64,000 nucleotides of DNA from Sphingomonas sp. S-NIH.Pt15_0812. Its GTDB lineage: Bacteria; Pseudomonadota; Alphaproteobacteria; Sphingomonadales; Sphingomonadaceae. Position 1 is the first letter of the stretch. Every line of letters starts with the position of its first letter. The stretch is from positions 1 to 64,000 of the forward strand of contig NZ_QLJH01000011.1 in the NCBI RefSeq assembly GCF_003951315.1, written 5' to 3'. The position numbers and the translations under genes are program-made. Below are positions 39,890 to 49,779 of the stretch, in pieces. The notes under the pieces are model-generated. The model had not been told where the DNA came from and searched no databases. It saw only the letters and a program-made list of their open reading frames with translations.

Positions 39890-40627
39890 TCAACCGCGCA
39901 AACTGGCCACCGCGGCGAGCACCCGCTCGGCCAGCTCCGGCCGGCAGATCAGCAGGTCGGGTAGCAGCGGATCGGCGCAGTTATAGACCAGCGCGCTTCC
40001 GTCGATGCGCGACGCGTGGAGCCCGGCCGCCAGGGCGACGGCGGCGGGGGCGCAATTGTCCCATTCATATTGTCCGCCCTCATGCAGATAGATGTCGGCG
40101 CGGCCGTCGATCACCGCCATCGCCTTGGCTCCGGCCGATCCCATCGGCACCAGTTCGGCGTTCAATGCCTTGCCGACCGCCAGCGCGATGTCGGGGCAGC
40201 GGCTGCGGCTGACCACCACGCGGGGGCGCGGCGGCGCGGGGTCGAGCGCGGCGCGGGCATGGTCGGTGCACCAGACCCGGTCCAGCGCGGGCACCGCCAC
40301 CGCGCCGAACGCCGGCCGGCCATCGATGGCGAGGCCGATATGCACCGCCCATTCGTCCAGCCCGCCGGCATATTCGCGCGTGCCGTCGAGCGGATCGACG
40401 ATCCACACCCGGCTGGCGGCGCAGCGGCGGCGATCGTCGAGCGACTCCTCGGACAGGATGAAGTCCGCCGGCCGCGCATCCGCCAGCCGGCTGAGGATCA
40501 GCGCATTGGCCTCGCGGTCGCCCCGGTCGCCCAGCGCCTTGCCCGTGTCCCGCCCCTCCGCGCGGATGGCGAGCAGCAGCGCGCCCGTCTCGCGCGCGAT
40601 GTCGGCGGCCAGCTCGGTGTCGTTCAC
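39890..40627 (-). CDS. cysQ: CysQ-type 3'(2'),5'-bisphosphate nucleotidase
   Basis: A 245-residue inositol-monophosphatase-fold enzyme that hydrolyses PAP, the by-product of sulfate assimilation, to AMP. Metal-binding motifs are SEES near 63-66, [12 protein letters not shown] (about 78-89) and [11 protein letters not shown] near 200. GTG 40627 is chosen because it overlaps the cysNC stop (GTGA); a GTG 15 bases upstream is possible. It lies directly downstream of cysNC, which supports PAP removal over inositol phosphate. Confidence 0.93.
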   Translation of the reverse strand: MNDTELAADIARETGALLLAIRAEGRDTGKALGDRGDREANALILSRLADARPADFILSEESLDDRRRCAASRVWIVDPLDGTREYAGGLDEWAVHIGLAIDGRPAFGAVAVPALDRVWCTDHARAALDPAPPRPRVVVSRSRCPDIALAVGKALNAELVPMGSAGAKAMAVIDGRADIYLHEGGQYEWDNCAPAAVALAAGLHASRIDGSALVYNCADPLLPDLLICRPELAERVLAAVASLRG

Positions 40628-42555
40628 AGCTCGTGGCTCCACACGCCGATGATATGTTCGACGATCCGCTCGGCCGCCGCCTCGGGCGTCTCGCGCAGCG
40701 TGTCGACGCGGATCTCCGGCCGCTCGGGCGCTTCATAGGGGCTGGAGATGCCGGTGAAGTCGGCGATCTCGCCCGCGCGCGCCTTGGCGTACAGGCCCTT
40801 CACGTCGCGGCGTTCGGCCACCGCCAGCGGCGTGTCGATGAAGATCTCGACGAACTCGCCGGGCGGCAGCAGCCCGCGCACCATGTCGCGCTCGGCGCGG
40901 AACGGTGAGATGAAGGCGGTCAGAACGATCAGCCCGGCATCGGCCATCAGCCGGGCGACCTCGCCGATGCGGCGGATATTCTCGATCCGCCCCGCTTCGG
41001 AGAAGTCGAGGTCGCGGTTGAGGCCGTGGCGGATATTGTCGCCGTCGAGCAGGAAGCTGTGCCGGCCGAGCGCGTGCAGCTTCTTCTCGACCAGATTGGC
41101 GATGGTCGACTTGCCCGATCCGGACAGGCCAGTGAACCACAGCACGCGCGGCGACTGGCCCTTCTGCGCGGCATGGGCCTCGCGGGTCACGTCGATCGAC
41201 TGCCAGTGGACGTTGCCGGCGCGGCGCAGCGGCTGGTCGATCATGCCGGCCGCCACGGTCGCGTTGGTGGCGCGGTCGATCAGGATGAAGCCGCCCAGCT
41301 CCGCCCCGTCCGCATAGGGTTCGAACACGATCGGCCGGTCGCAATAGACCTCCGCCACGCCGATATCGTTGAGCGCCAGCGTCGGGGCGGCGAGATGGCC
41401 TTGCGTGTTGACGTCCACCACATGGCGCGGTGGCTGGATCGTGGCATTGACCGTCTGCGATCCGAGCTTCAGCCAGTAGCCGCGCCCGGGGGCGAGCGGC
41501 TGGTCGGCCATCCAGACGATGGTGGCGACGAACTGGTCGGTGACCTGGGGCGGATCGCCCGCCGCCGCCAGCACGTCGCCGCGCGAGCAGTCCACCTCGT
41601 CCGCCAGTGTCAGCGTCACCGACTCGCCCGCCGTGGCGACCTGGCGCGTGCCGTCGGGCCCCAGGATCGTGGCGATGGTGGTGATGCGGCCGGAGGGGAC
41701 GACGCGCACCCGGTCGCCGACCGAGACGGTGCCGGCGGCGATCTGTCCGGCAAAGCCGCGGAAGTCGAGATCGGGCCGGTTGACCCATTGCACCGGCATC
41801 CGGAACGGCCGCGCGGCCTCGCGCGCGTCGTCGACCGGCAGCGCCTCCAGATGCGCGAGCAGGCTCGGTCCCGTATACCAGGGCATCGCATCGGACGGAC
41901 CGGTGACGTTCGCGCCGGTCAGGCCGGACAGCGGGATGGCGGTGAACGTCTCGATCCCGATCGTGCCGGCGAACCCGGCATAATCGGCGACGATCTGCGC
42001 GAACACGCCCTCGGCATGATCGACCAGGTCCATCTTGTTCACCGCCAGCACGATGTGGCGGATGCCGACCAGATGCGCGAGATAGGAATGGCGCCGCGTC
42101 TGGGTCAGGATGCCCTTGCGCGCGTCGATCAGGATCACGGCGGCATCCGCGGTCGACGCGCCGGTCACCATGTTGCGGGTATATTGCTCGTGACCCGGCG
42201 TATCGGCGACGATGAACTTGCGCTTCTCGGTCGAGAAGAAGCGATAGGCGACGTCGATGGTGATGCCCTGCTCGCGCTCGGCGGCGAGGCCGTCGACCAG
42301 CAGCGCGAAGTCGATGTTCGCTCCTTGCGTGCCGACCCGCGCCGAGTCCGCTTCCAGGGCGGCGAGCTGGTCGGCGAAGATCGCCCGGCTGTCATAGAGG
42401 AGGCGGCCGATCAGCGTCGACTTGCCGTCGTCGACCGAGCCGCAGGTGATGAAGCGCAGCATCGACTTGGCGGCATGGCCGGCGAGATAGGCGTCGATAT
42501 CCTCGGCGACCAGGTCGTCGGGGCGATAGGCGAGATCGGTGATGGCTGCGGTCAT
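40624..42555 (-). CDS. cysNC: Bifunctional sulfate adenylyltransferase subunit 1 / APS kinase
   Basis: A 643-residue CysN-CysC fusion. The N-terminal EF-Tu-like GTPase (about 30-460) shows [17 protein letters not shown] and NKMDLVD and drives sulfate adenylylation with CysD. The C-terminal APS kinase (about 465-643) has the P-loop GLSGSGKST and [13 protein letters not shown], making PAPS. The fusion is the usual alphaproteobacterial form (NodQ-like). The start overlaps the cysD stop by one base, forming one unit cysD-cysNC-cysQ. Confidence 0.96.
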   Translation of the reverse strand: MTAAITDLAYRPDDLVAEDIDAYLAGHAAKSMLRFITCGSVDDGKSTLIGRLLYDSRAIFADQLAALEADSARVGTQGANIDFALLVDGLAAEREQGITIDVAYRFFSTEKRKFIVADTPGHEQYTRNMVTGASTADAAVILIDARKGILTQTRRHSYLAHLVGIRHIVLAVNKMDLVDHAEGVFAQIVADYAGFAGTIGIETFTAIPLSGLTGANVTGPSDAMPWYTGPSLLAHLEALPVDDAREAARPFRMPVQWVNRPDLDFRGFAGQIAAGTVSVGDRVRVVPSGRITTIATILGPDGTRQVATAGESVTLTLADEVDCSRGDVLAAAGDPPQVTDQFVATIVWMADQPLAPGRGYWLKLGSQTVNATIQPPRHVVDVNTQGHLAAPTLALNDIGVAEVYCDRPIVFEPYADGAELGGFILIDRATNATVAAGMIDQPLRRAGNVHWQSIDVTREAHAAQKGQSPRVLWFTGLSGSGKSTIANLVEKKLHALGRHSFLLDGDNIRHGLNRDLDFSEAGRIENIRRIGEVARLMADAGLIVLTAFISPFRAERDMVRGLLPPGEFVEIFIDTPLAVAERRDVKGLYAKARAGEIADFTGISSPYEAPERPEIRVDTLRETPEAAAERIVEHIIGVWSHEL

Positions 42556-43454
42556 CAGAAATACCCCTCGCGCTTCTTCTTCTCCATGCTGGCGGCCTGG
42601 TCGTGGTCGATGGCGCGGCCCTGGCGTTCGGAGGTGGTGGTGAGCAGCATCTCCTGGATCACCGCCGACAGCGTATCCGCCTCGCTCTCCACCGCGCCGG
42701 TCAGCGGATAGCAGCCCAGCGTGCGGAAGCGGATCGAGCGTTCGACCGGCACCTCGCCGGGGTGCAGGCGGAACCGGTCGTCATCGACCATCAGCAGCAT
42801 CCCGTCGCGCTCCACGGTCGGGCGCGGCGCGGCGAAATAGAGCGGCACGATCTCGATCCCCTCGGCCACGATATATTGCCAGATGTCGAGTTCGGTCCAG
42901 TTGGACAGCGGAAAGACGCGCAGGCTTTCCCCCTTGTGCAGCCGGGCATTGTAGAGATGCCACAATTCCGGCCGCTGCGCCTTGGGGTCCCAGCCGTGCG
43001 AGGCGGAGCGGAAGGAGAAGATGCGCTCCTTGGCGCGGCTCTTCTCCTCGTCGCGGCGCGCGCCGCCGAACGCCGCGTCGAAGCCGTGGAGGGTCAGCGC
43101 CTGCTTCAGCCCTTCGGTCTTCCACATGTCGGTGTGGCGGCCGCCATGGTCGAAGGGGTTGATGCCCTGCGCCTCCGCCTCCGGATTGCGGTGGACGATC
43201 AGCTTCATCCCCGCTTCCTCGGCGGCGCGGTCGCGCAGTTCGTACATGGCGCGGAACTTCCACGTCGTGTCGACATGGAGCAGCGGGAAGGGCGGTCGCC
43301 CCGGCGCGAACGCCTTCTTGGCAAGGTGCAGCATGACCGCCGAATCCTTGCCGATCGAATAGAGCATCACCGGGTTGGCTGCCTCGGCGACGACCTCGCG
43401 CAGGATGTGGAGGCTTTCGGCTTCGAGCCGTTGAAGATGGGTTAGCCCGCTCAT
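42555..43454 (-). CDS. cysD: Sulfate adenylyltransferase subunit 2
   Basis: A 299-residue PP-loop ATP pyrophosphatase forming APS from ATP and sulfate with CysN. The PP-loop [14 protein letters not shown] lies near residues 33-46; [20 protein letters not shown] and the C-terminal KKKREGYF are diagnostic. Only 42 bases separate it from the small membrane-protein gene upstream on the same strand. Confidence 0.97.
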   Translation of the reverse strand: MSGLTHLQRLEAESLHILREVVAEAANPVMLYSIGKDSAVMLHLAKKAFAPGRPPFPLLHVDTTWKFRAMYELRDRAAEEAGMKLIVHRNPEAEAQGINPFDHGGRHTDMWKTEGLKQALTLHGFDAAFGGARRDEEKSRAKERIFSFRSASHGWDPKAQRPELWHLYNARLHKGESLRVFPLSNWTELDIWQYIVAEGIEIVPLYFAAPRPTVERDGMLLMVDDDRFRLHPGEVPVERSIRFRTLGCYPLTGAVESEADTLSAVIQEMLLTTTSERQGRAIDHDQAASMEKKKREGYF

Positions 43455-43496
43455 GACGGTGTCGATGTAATGATCGCACGCGCCGTGGCGACGAAG

Positions 43497-43727
43497 TTAT
43501 CCTGTAGCGCGCTCAAGTCGCTCGCGCTCGATCGAGTCGAGGATGCGCGCGCCGGCCATGAACACCGCGACCGGGCAGCAGGCGAACAGCAGCCAGCCGG
43601 CATAGCCGGGATATTGGTGCAGATATTGGACGCCGCGTTGCGTCGCGCCGACCGCCAAGCCATAAATGACCAGAAAGGCTTCGAACTTGGTCTTGATGAC
43701 GAACAGGCGGAGCAGCTTCTGAATCAT
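43497..43727 (-). CDS. Small membrane protein of unknown function
   Basis: A 76-residue product beginning MIQKLLRLFVIKTKFEAFLV. One hydrophobic segment runs about 17-28 and a stronger one about 44-60, followed by a charged tail with IERERLERA. I do not recognise a family. Codon use is ordinary for the window. It lies between astB and cysD in the same direction and could be co-transcribed with cysD, but nothing else links it to sulfate metabolism. Confidence 0.6.
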   Translation of the reverse strand: MIQKLLRLFVIKTKFEAFLVIYGLAVGATQRGVQYLHQYPGYAGWLLFACCPVAVFMAGARILDSIERERLERATG

Positions 43728-43793
43728 GCCCGATGGTTACGCAAGACGCGCGCCAGTGGCGGAATACCGTCGATCCGGGTTTAACGAACAGGG

Positions 43794-45044
43794 TTAACTG
43801 TCAATTAAACCGACAAGATCGAGCGTTTCCAGCAGCGCGGCGCGGGCGCTTTCGATCTGCGCGATCAGCGCCGGGTCGCCGATCGCGTCGGCTTCGATCC
43901 GCTCGGGCCAATGCTGCTCGATGACGGTGGCGATCCGGTCGAGCCGGGCGTCGTCGACCAGGAAGCGGGGGTCCACGGTCGCGGGATCGGCGACGACGCG
44001 CAGGCGCAGACAGGCCGGGCCGCCGCCATTGGCCATGGATTCGCGGACATCGACCACTTCCAGCCGTCGGATCGGGCCGTTGCCGGCGACATGCTCCTGC
44101 AACCAGCGCCAGACCGACGGCGTGGCCCGCGCCTCCTCGGGCAGGATCAGCGTCGGGCCGTCCTGGGTGGTGACCAGTTGCGCGTTGAACAGATAGGAGG
44201 AGATCGCGTCGGCCAGGCTGACCGACGCGGCGGGCACCTCGACGATCTCGACCTCGGGCATCGCTGCGCGGATCCGCGCATAGGTGCCGGCGGGATCGAC
44301 GAAGGCCTGTTCGTGGGTGAACAGCACGCGCGCGTCGGCGACCGCGACCACGTCATTGTGGAAGGCCCCGGCGGCGATCGCCTCCTCCGACTGTTCGACG
44401 AAGAGCGTGCGGGCGGGGTCCAGGCCGTGGGCGCGGGCGATGGCCTCGCTGGCGGTGCGGTGCTGGCGGGCGGGGAAACCGCCGCCGCTGCGGCCATAGA
44501 CGAAGATCTCCAGCCCGGCCGCGCCGTGCCCGGCACAGAGCCGCATATGGTTCGCCGCGCCTTCGTCGCCGAAGGGGGCGGGGACGGGGCCGTGCACCAA
44601 GAAGGTCGGATCGGCGAAGGCGAGGCGAAGCTGCGCCAGCGTCGCCGGCCATTCGTGGCTGCGATGCGGCATCGTCACGAGGTTGGCGACGGTCAGGTGG
44701 CAGCGGCCGTCGCGCGTATCCGGCGCGGGCGAGACGGTGGCGGCATTGGCGGCCCACATGGCCGAGGCGGACAGCGCCTGAGCGCGCAGGTGCGGCGCGG
44801 CGGTGGCATAGTCGGTCGACAGCGATGCCAGCCAGCGATGATCCGGTCGGGGATGGGGCAGGAGGATGCCCTGGGTCAGGCCCAGCGCGAGGTTGGCGCG
44901 CATCTTGGCGATGCCCTGCAACGCGGCGGCGCGGGGATGGGCGGTCGCGCCGGCATTGCGGGCCGCGGCCAGGTTGCCGGGGCTGAGGCCGGCGTAATTA
45001 TGGCTGGGACCGATGATCCCGTCGAAATTGATCTCGCGCAGCAT
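43794..45044 (-). CDS. astB: N-succinylarginine dihydrolase
   Basis: A 416-residue enzyme of the arginine succinyltransferase pathway, converting succinylarginine to succinylornithine, CO2 and ammonia. ATG 45044 gives the family start MLREINFDGIIGPSHNYAGLS and overlaps the astA stop (ATGA). Catalytic elements visible are HNDVV near 229 and the nucleophile cysteine in NGGGPACLRLRVV near 345. The length is slightly below E. coli AstB. It is third in a leftward unit with the M20 hydrolase and astA. Confidence 0.95.
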   Translation of the reverse strand: MLREINFDGIIGPSHNYAGLSPGNLAAARNAGATAHPRAAALQGIAKMRANLALGLTQGILLPHPRPDHRWLASLSTDYATAAPHLRAQALSASAMWAANAATVSPAPDTRDGRCHLTVANLVTMPHRSHEWPATLAQLRLAFADPTFLVHGPVPAPFGDEGAANHMRLCAGHGAAGLEIFVYGRSGGGFPARQHRTASEAIARAHGLDPARTLFVEQSEEAIAAGAFHNDVVAVADARVLFTHEQAFVDPAGTYARIRAAMPEVEIVEVPAASVSLADAISSYLFNAQLVTTQDGPTLILPEEARATPSVWRWLQEHVAGNGPIRRLEVVDVRESMANGGGPACLRLRVVADPATVDPRFLVDDARLDRIATVIEQHWPERIEADAIGDPALIAQIESARAALLETLDLVGLIDS

Positions 45045-46060
45045 CACCACCGCCCCACATGCAGGACCTGGTCGTCCTCGCCGACCCCCAGCGTCCGCGC
45101 GCAATCGGCGGACAGGACGATGCCGTCGCCCGCCTCGCGCACCAGCCCGAAGGCGCAGCGGAAGGTGCCGAGCCGGCCGACCGACACCAGGCTCTCGGCT
45201 CCGCCGTCGCGGTCGATTGCGACGATGCGGGCCGAACGCGCCTCGCGGATCGAGCGGACCTGGTCGGTGCGGGCGGTCATGGTCGGCCCGCCATCGAAGA
45301 TGTCGAGATAATTCTCGAAGGCGAACCCCTCATGCTCCAGCATCCGCATCGCCGCGCGACCATTGGGGTGGGGCAGGCCGATCGCGGCGCGCGCGCCCTC
45401 GGACAGCATGGCGGTGTAGATCGGATGCTTGGGCATCAGGTCGGCGATGAACTGGTGGCCGTTGATCGCATTGAACTGGTCGGCATCCTGGAAGTTCATG
45501 CCGAAGAACCGCCCGGCCAGCCCGTCCCAGAAGGGCGACCCCCCGGCCTCGTCGATGATGCCGCGGAGTTCGGCCAGGATGCGGTCGGCGAAGCGCGCCC
45601 GGTGGCTGGCGATGAACAGGTAGCGCGACCGGGCGAGCAGCAGGCCGAGGCCGCCGGCCCGCTCGCCGGGGTGGAGGAACAGGCCGCCGACCTCGCTCGA
45701 CCCCTCCAGATCGGTGGCGAGCGACAGCATCTCGGCGCGGAAGGTGCGGCCCAGCTCGCGGCTATGCTGGGTCAGGGTGCCCAGGCGATAGCTGTAGAAG
45801 GGGTGGTGCTGGCCGACCTGGGTGAAGAGCTGGCTGGTGCCGCGCACCTCGCCGGTCTCGACATTCTCCAGCATCAGCACAAAGGCTTCGTCGGACAGGC
45901 CGTCCTCGTCCCGGCCGAAGGCGGCGTGGCTGCGGTCGAGCTTGGCGCGCAGCGCCCGGCGGTCGGGCGGCAGGTTGGTGAAGCCGCCGCCGGTCAGCTT
46001 GGCCATTTCATAGAGATGCTGGAGATCGTCGTCAGTCGCCGCCCGGATTCGAAACGTCAC
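45044..46060 (-). CDS. astA: Arginine N-succinyltransferase
   Basis: A 338-residue GNAT-fold enzyme that transfers succinyl from succinyl-CoA to arginine, the first step of the pathway. GTG 46060 is the start because it overlaps the upstream stop (GTGA) and gives the family N-terminus VTFRIRAATDDDLQHLYEMA. GGFTNLPPDRRAL and EVGGLFLHPGERAGGLGLLL are typical. It is coupled on both sides, to the M20 hydrolase and to astB. Confidence 0.95.
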   Translation of the reverse strand: MTFRIRAATDDDLQHLYEMAKLTGGGFTNLPPDRRALRAKLDRSHAAFGRDEDGLSDEAFVLMLENVETGEVRGTSQLFTQVGQHHPFYSYRLGTLTQHSRELGRTFRAEMLSLATDLEGSSEVGGLFLHPGERAGGLGLLLARSRYLFIASHRARFADRILAELRGIIDEAGGSPFWDGLAGRFFGMNFQDADQFNAINGHQFIADLMPKHPIYTAMLSEGARAAIGLPHPNGRAAMRMLEHEGFAFENYLDIFDGGPTMTARTDQVRSIREARSARIVAIDRDGGAESLVSVGRLGTFRCAFGLVREAGDGIVLSADCARTLGVGEDDQVLHVGRW

Positions 46061-47259
46061 GCCAGTCCTTCCTCTGCAAGCCGCAGGATGGTGAGCGCCG
46101 ACAGGCCGGCGCGTTCGGCCAGGCTGTCGACCAGCAGATATTCGTCCGGCGAATGGATCGCGCCGCCGCGGACCCCCATCGTGTCGATCACCGGCACGCC
46201 GGCCGCCGCGATGTTGTTGCCGTCGCACACGCCGCCGGTGTCGCGCCGGGCGATGGTCAGGCCCAGATCGGTCCCGCATCGCTCGACCAGCGCGAAAAGC
46301 CGTGCGGCGCTCGCGTCGACCGGCTTGGGCGGGCGGTTGAAGCTGCCATGCACCGCGACCTGCACGTCATGCTCGGCGGCGATGGCGGCGGCGGCCTGGT
46401 CGAGCGCAGCCTGCGCGGCGGCGATGGCCTCGGCATGGCGCGGGCGGAAGTTGACGCGCAGGACGGTGAGGTCGGGCACAACATTGTTCGGGCCGCCGCC
46501 ATCGATCCGCGCCGGATTGACCGTCAGTCCCGGCACCGCCGCCGCCGCCAGCCGTACCGCCAGCGCGGCGGCGGCGACCAGCGCATTGCGCCCCTCCTCC
46601 GGATTGCGGCCGGCATGGGCGCTGCGCCCGCGCACGACGATCGAGAAATTGCCGGTGCCCCCACGCGCGCCGGCCAGCGTACCGTCGGGCAAGGCGGGTT
46701 CGTAGGTGAGCGCGGCGAGCTTGCCACGCGCGCACCGCTCGATCAGCCGGCGCGAGGAGAGCGAGCCGGTCTCCTCGTCCGAATTGATCAGCACGTCATA
46801 GCCGATCGCGACCCCCGCCGCCTCGACCGCCGCCAGGGCGGCGAGCAGAACGGCCAGTCCGCCCTTCATGTCGGCGACACCGGGGCCGACCAATTCGTTC
46901 GCGCTCCGCCAGCCCAGCGACTGGAAGGGGTGATCGACCGGATAGACCGTATCCATATGGCCGGTGAACAGCAGCCGCCGCTCCGCCTCCGGCCGGACGG
47001 ACAGCAGCAGGTGGCGACCATGGTAGATCGGGGTGGCGATGCCGTCCGCGCCGACCGTCTCCACCGGCTCCGGCTCGATCAGGCGGATGTCACCCGGCAG
47101 CACGGCGAAGGCGTCGGCGAGCAACCCCGCCATCGTCGCCAGCCCGGCCAGGTTGCGGGTGCCGCTGTTGACCGATGCCCAGCGTTCGACCTGCGCCAGC
47201 ATCGGCGCTTCGCGCGCGCGTTCCACCGTCGACCGTTCCCGGTCCTCATGCCCTCTCAT
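46057..47259 (-). CDS. M20-family zinc hydrolase, probable N-acyl-glutamate hydrolase
   Basis: A 400-residue M20 (carboxypeptidase G2/ArgE-like) metallohydrolase. All metal-site motifs are present: TGHMDTVYP, GPGVADMKGG, NSDEETGS, a YEPALPDG acid and GAIHSPDEY. An inserted dimerisation domain (RGRSAHAGRNPEEGRNA) is also seen. It is first in the unit with astA and astB, so it may hydrolyse N-succinylglutamate, the last step, in place of AstE (inference; carboxypeptidase G2 relatives cleave N-acyl-glutamates). The start is uncertain: ATG 47259 or ATG 47202 are possible and neither has a good ribosome-binding site. Confidence 0.87.
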   Translation of the reverse strand: MRGHEDRERSTVERAREAPMLAQVERWASVNSGTRNLAGLATMAGLLADAFAVLPGDIRLIEPEPVETVGADGIATPIYHGRHLLLSVRPEAERRLLFTGHMDTVYPVDHPFQSLGWRSANELVGPGVADMKGGLAVLLAALAAVEAAGVAIGYDVLINSDEETGSLSSRRLIERCARGKLAALTYEPALPDGTLAGARGGTGNFSIVVRGRSAHAGRNPEEGRNALVAAAALAVRLAAAAVPGLTVNPARIDGGGPNNVVPDLTVLRVNFRPRHAEAIAAAQAALDQAAAAIAAEHDVQVAVHGSFNRPPKPVDASAARLFALVERCGTDLGLTIARRDTGGVCDGNNIAAAGVPVIDTMGVRGGAIHSPDEYLLVDSLAERAGLSALTILRLAEEGLA

Positions 47260-47278
47260 GCCAGCGGTGTAGCCGGAA

Positions 47279-47313
47279 CCGGCGGGCGGGCGCAAATCCG
47301 CCGCCCGCGCCGG
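47279..47313 (-). terminator. GC-rich imperfect hairpin after the DUF481 gene
   Basis: CCGGCGGGCGGGCG and CCGCCGCCCGCGCCGG can fold with small bulges around CAAAT, just beyond the DUF481 stop on the minus strand. No clear T-tract follows. It could end that transcript before the M20-astAB unit. Confidence 0.35.
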
Positions 47314-47315
47314 GA

Positions 47316-48251
47316 TCAGAAGGAATAGACCAGCGAGGCGCGGGTAATCGTGTCGGTGGTCTGGCGGCCGGTCGGCGGCTGGCTTTCATACTGGAAGTTA
47401 TAGGAAAGCGCGGCGGACAGCGGACCCATCAGCTTGGCGTTCACCGATGTCGTGCCGTTCACCGTGCTGTTGTACTTCTGCACATAGGCGGAGGCATTCT
47501 GGGTCAGCGACAGGCCGCCCATGATCCGCCAGCGGAAATCGATCGAACCGCGCCCGGCGATGCTCGATTCGATATTGGAGTCGGTGAATTCGGTGTGGCG
47601 GAAGCCGGGCCCGACCTCCAGGTCCAGTTGCAGGTTGCTGCGCTTGATCGCGCTATAGCCCAGACCGGAGGAAATGGAGAGACGGTTATAGTAGCCCAGG
47701 AACCGGTCGCTCTCATATTGCGACGCGCCATAGACATAGGCGCGCTCGCCGAACTTGTAGTTGGGCTCGTAGGACACGAGGTAATGTTCGCGCGTGGTGA
47801 CGCCCAGGCTTTCCTGGAAATCGGCCTGCGCCCGGAATTTGTGCCGCCATTGCAGCCCCTCGCGCGAGGCGTCGAGGATGATGCTGCCGCCCTTGGTTTC
47901 CGAATTGCCGGTGGTGATGAAGCCGCCCAGCTCGGCCCGCCCCTTCCACAGATTGAGGAAGCCGGCCTGACGGATCACCTGGCGGCGCTGCGCCTCGCGA
48001 TCGGCCCGCCATTTCTGCGCGATCGCCAGCACCGCGTCGCCGCTCATCGGATCGGCGGCGCGGGCATATTTGACGATGGTCGAGACCTCGCCGTCATTGC
48101 CCGACTCGATCGCGGCATCCAGCATCGCCCGGATATTCTCCGGGATCATCTGTCCGCCCGCCGACGTCCCGCCATCCGACTGGGGCGGGGCGGGCACGGC
48201 GGCGGCCGGAACGGTGACGGACGCTAGGGCGGAAAAAAGGGCAGCAAACAC
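47316..48251 (-). CDS. DUF481 outer-membrane beta-barrel protein
   Basis: A 311-residue exported protein of the YdiY/DUF481 family. GTG 48251 gives a signal peptide (about 1-20, ending VPAAAVPA) with GGAACGGG upstream. A helical N-terminal part (about 30-85) precedes a barrel of alternating strands (GGFITTGNSETKGGSI, YLVSYEPNYKFGERAYVYG) ending in the terminal Phe of LVYSF. The role in the outer membrane is unknown. It starts ten bases after the rppH stop and may be co-transcribed with it. Confidence 0.87.
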   Translation of the reverse strand: MFAALFSALASVTVPAAAVPAPPQSDGGTSAGGQMIPENIRAMLDAAIESGNDGEVSTIVKYARAADPMSGDAVLAIAQKWRADREAQRRQVIRQAGFLNLWKGRAELGGFITTGNSETKGGSIILDASREGLQWRHKFRAQADFQESLGVTTREHYLVSYEPNYKFGERAYVYGASQYESDRFLGYYNRLSISSGLGYSAIKRSNLQLDLEVGPGFRHTEFTDSNIESSIAGRGSIDFRWRIMGGLSLTQNASAYVQKYNSTVNGTTSVNAKLMGPLSAALSYNFQYESQPPTGRQTTDTITRASLVYSF

Positions 48252-48261
48252 GACCCGTTCC

Positions 48262-48777
48262 CTAGCGCGGGCGATCCGCCTGGGGAACCGCTTCGATACC
48301 AATTTGCGGGCCGAGATGGGGCTGGAACGCGGCCAGCACCGCCTCGTACAGGTCGCGCTTGAACGGCACCACCAGTCGCGGCAGGTCCGCCGGGTCGATC
48401 CAGCGCCAGCTACGGAATTCGGGATGCGGCGTGGCGATGTCGACATCGCCGTCCTCGCCCAGGAAGCGGAACAGGAACCAGCGCTGCCGCTGCCCGCGCC
48501 ACTTGCCCTTCCACACCTTGCCGATCAACTCGTCGGGCAGGTCGTAGACGAATTCCCGGTCCGGTGCGGCGATCAGTTCCACCTTGTCGCTGGCGACGCC
48601 GGTCTCTTCCCGGAGCTCACGGGTCGCGGCGGTCAGTGGCTCCTCGCCGGGGTCGATCCCGCCCTGCGGCATCTGCCAGGCCTCCAGGGTCGAATCCATC
48701 CGCTGGCCGACAAAGGCGCGGCCCTGCCGGTCGATCAGCATGATGCCGGCGCAGGGACGATAGGGCAGGTCGGTCAT
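48262..48777 (-). CDS. rppH: RNA pyrophosphohydrolase
   Basis: A 171-residue Nudix enzyme that removes pyrophosphate from mRNA 5' ends to trigger decay. The complete Nudix box GGIDPGEEPLTAATRELREE spans 39-58 and is followed by TGV. YRPCAGIMLIDRQGRAFVGQR and the KVWKGKWRGQRQRWFLFRF segment are RppH-specific. Its ATG overlaps the upstream esterase stop by four bases. Confidence 0.95.
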   Translation of the reverse strand: MTDLPYRPCAGIMLIDRQGRAFVGQRMDSTLEAWQMPQGGIDPGEEPLTAATRELREETGVASDKVELIAAPDREFVYDLPDELIGKVWKGKWRGQRQRWFLFRFLGEDGDVDIATPHPEFRSWRWIDPADLPRLVVPFKRDLYEAVLAAFQPHLGPQIGIEAVPQADRPR

Positions 48778-49730
48778 TCGGCCTCTCCCGCCTCGGCGAT
48801 GGCGGCTTTCAGCGCCGTGGTGAAGCCGGCGACGTCGCCGACGCTCGACGGGATCGCCCGGCGCAGCTGGAGGAAGCCGTGGAGCGTGCCCGACGCCTCG
48901 CGATAGGTGACGGGCACGCCGGCCATCGCCAGCGCGGCGGCATAGGCGCGGCCCTGGTCGCGGATCGGGTCCAGCCCGGCGGCGACGATCACCGCCGGCG
49001 GCAGACCGGACAGGTCGTGGAGCAGCGGCGACGCGCGGCGGTCGGACGGGCTGGGGGCATAGGCCTTGCCGAACCAGCGCATCGTGTCCTGCGTCAGTAG
49101 ATAGCCCTCGCTGAAGGCCTCGGCCGACGGATAGTCGGTGACCATGTCGGTTGCCGGATAGAGCGGCGCCTGGACCAGCACCGGCACCGCCGCCGGCTCG
49201 TCGCGCAAAGCCAGCGCGGTGACGATGGTCAGGTTGCCGCCCGCGCTGTCGCCGCACAGCACCAGCCCGGTGACCGAACGGCCGAGCTCGTCCGGGCTGT
49301 CGGCGATCCAGCGCGCCGCCGCCTCGCAATCCGCGGGCGCGGCCGGCCAGGCATGTTCGGGCGCGAGGCGATAGTCGATCGCCACCACCGGAATGTCGAG
49401 CACGCGCGCCAGCTCCGCACAGGGGCTGGCATAGCTGGCGATATCGCCGACCACCCAGCCGCCGCCGTGCAGGAAGAGCAGCACGGGGCCGGGCGCGCGC
49501 GTCTCGGCCGCGTCGTAGAGCCGCGCCGGGATCGCGCCGGCGGGACCGGGAATCGCAAAATCCCGCACCATGGCCAGCGCCGGGGCGGGCAGGTCGGCGA
49601 CGCCCTGCATCGCCCGCACCAGCGCGCGCGCCTCCGCCGGGGCGAGCTGGTGGAGCCGGGGGCCGGGGACGGATTCCAGATACTCCAGGAACTTGGCGAC
49701 ATCGGGTCGGACGAAGGGTGTCTTGGTCAT
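48774..49730 (-). CDS. HSL-family alpha/beta hydrolase (carboxylesterase)
   Basis: A 318-residue esterase of the hormone-sensitive-lipase family. The oxyanion motif HGGGW is at 88-92, the nucleophile Ser162 in GDSAGGN, an Asp in GLDPIRDQ near 258 and the His in GTLHGF near 289. It has no signal peptide, so it is cytosolic. It likely hydrolyses short-chain esters. It is translationally coupled to rppH and divergent from the histone-deacetylase-like gene, with start codons very close together. Confidence 0.9.
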   Translation of the reverse strand: MTKTPFVRPDVAKFLEYLESVPGPRLHQLAPAEARALVRAMQGVADLPAPALAMVRDFAIPGPAGAIPARLYDAAETRAPGPVLLFLHGGGWVVGDIASYASPCAELARVLDIPVVAIDYRLAPEHAWPAAPADCEAAARWIADSPDELGRSVTGLVLCGDSAGGNLTIVTALALRDEPAAVPVLVQAPLYPATDMVTDYPSAEAFSEGYLLTQDTMRWFGKAYAPSPSDRRASPLLHDLSGLPPAVIVAAGLDPIRDQGRAYAAALAMAGVPVTYREASGTLHGFLQLRRAIPSSVGDVAGFTTALKAAIAEAGEAE

Positions 49731-49779
49731 GATCCTCCGCAGGGGTTGGGCCTGGCTGCTGACGCCCTACCTAGGGGGC

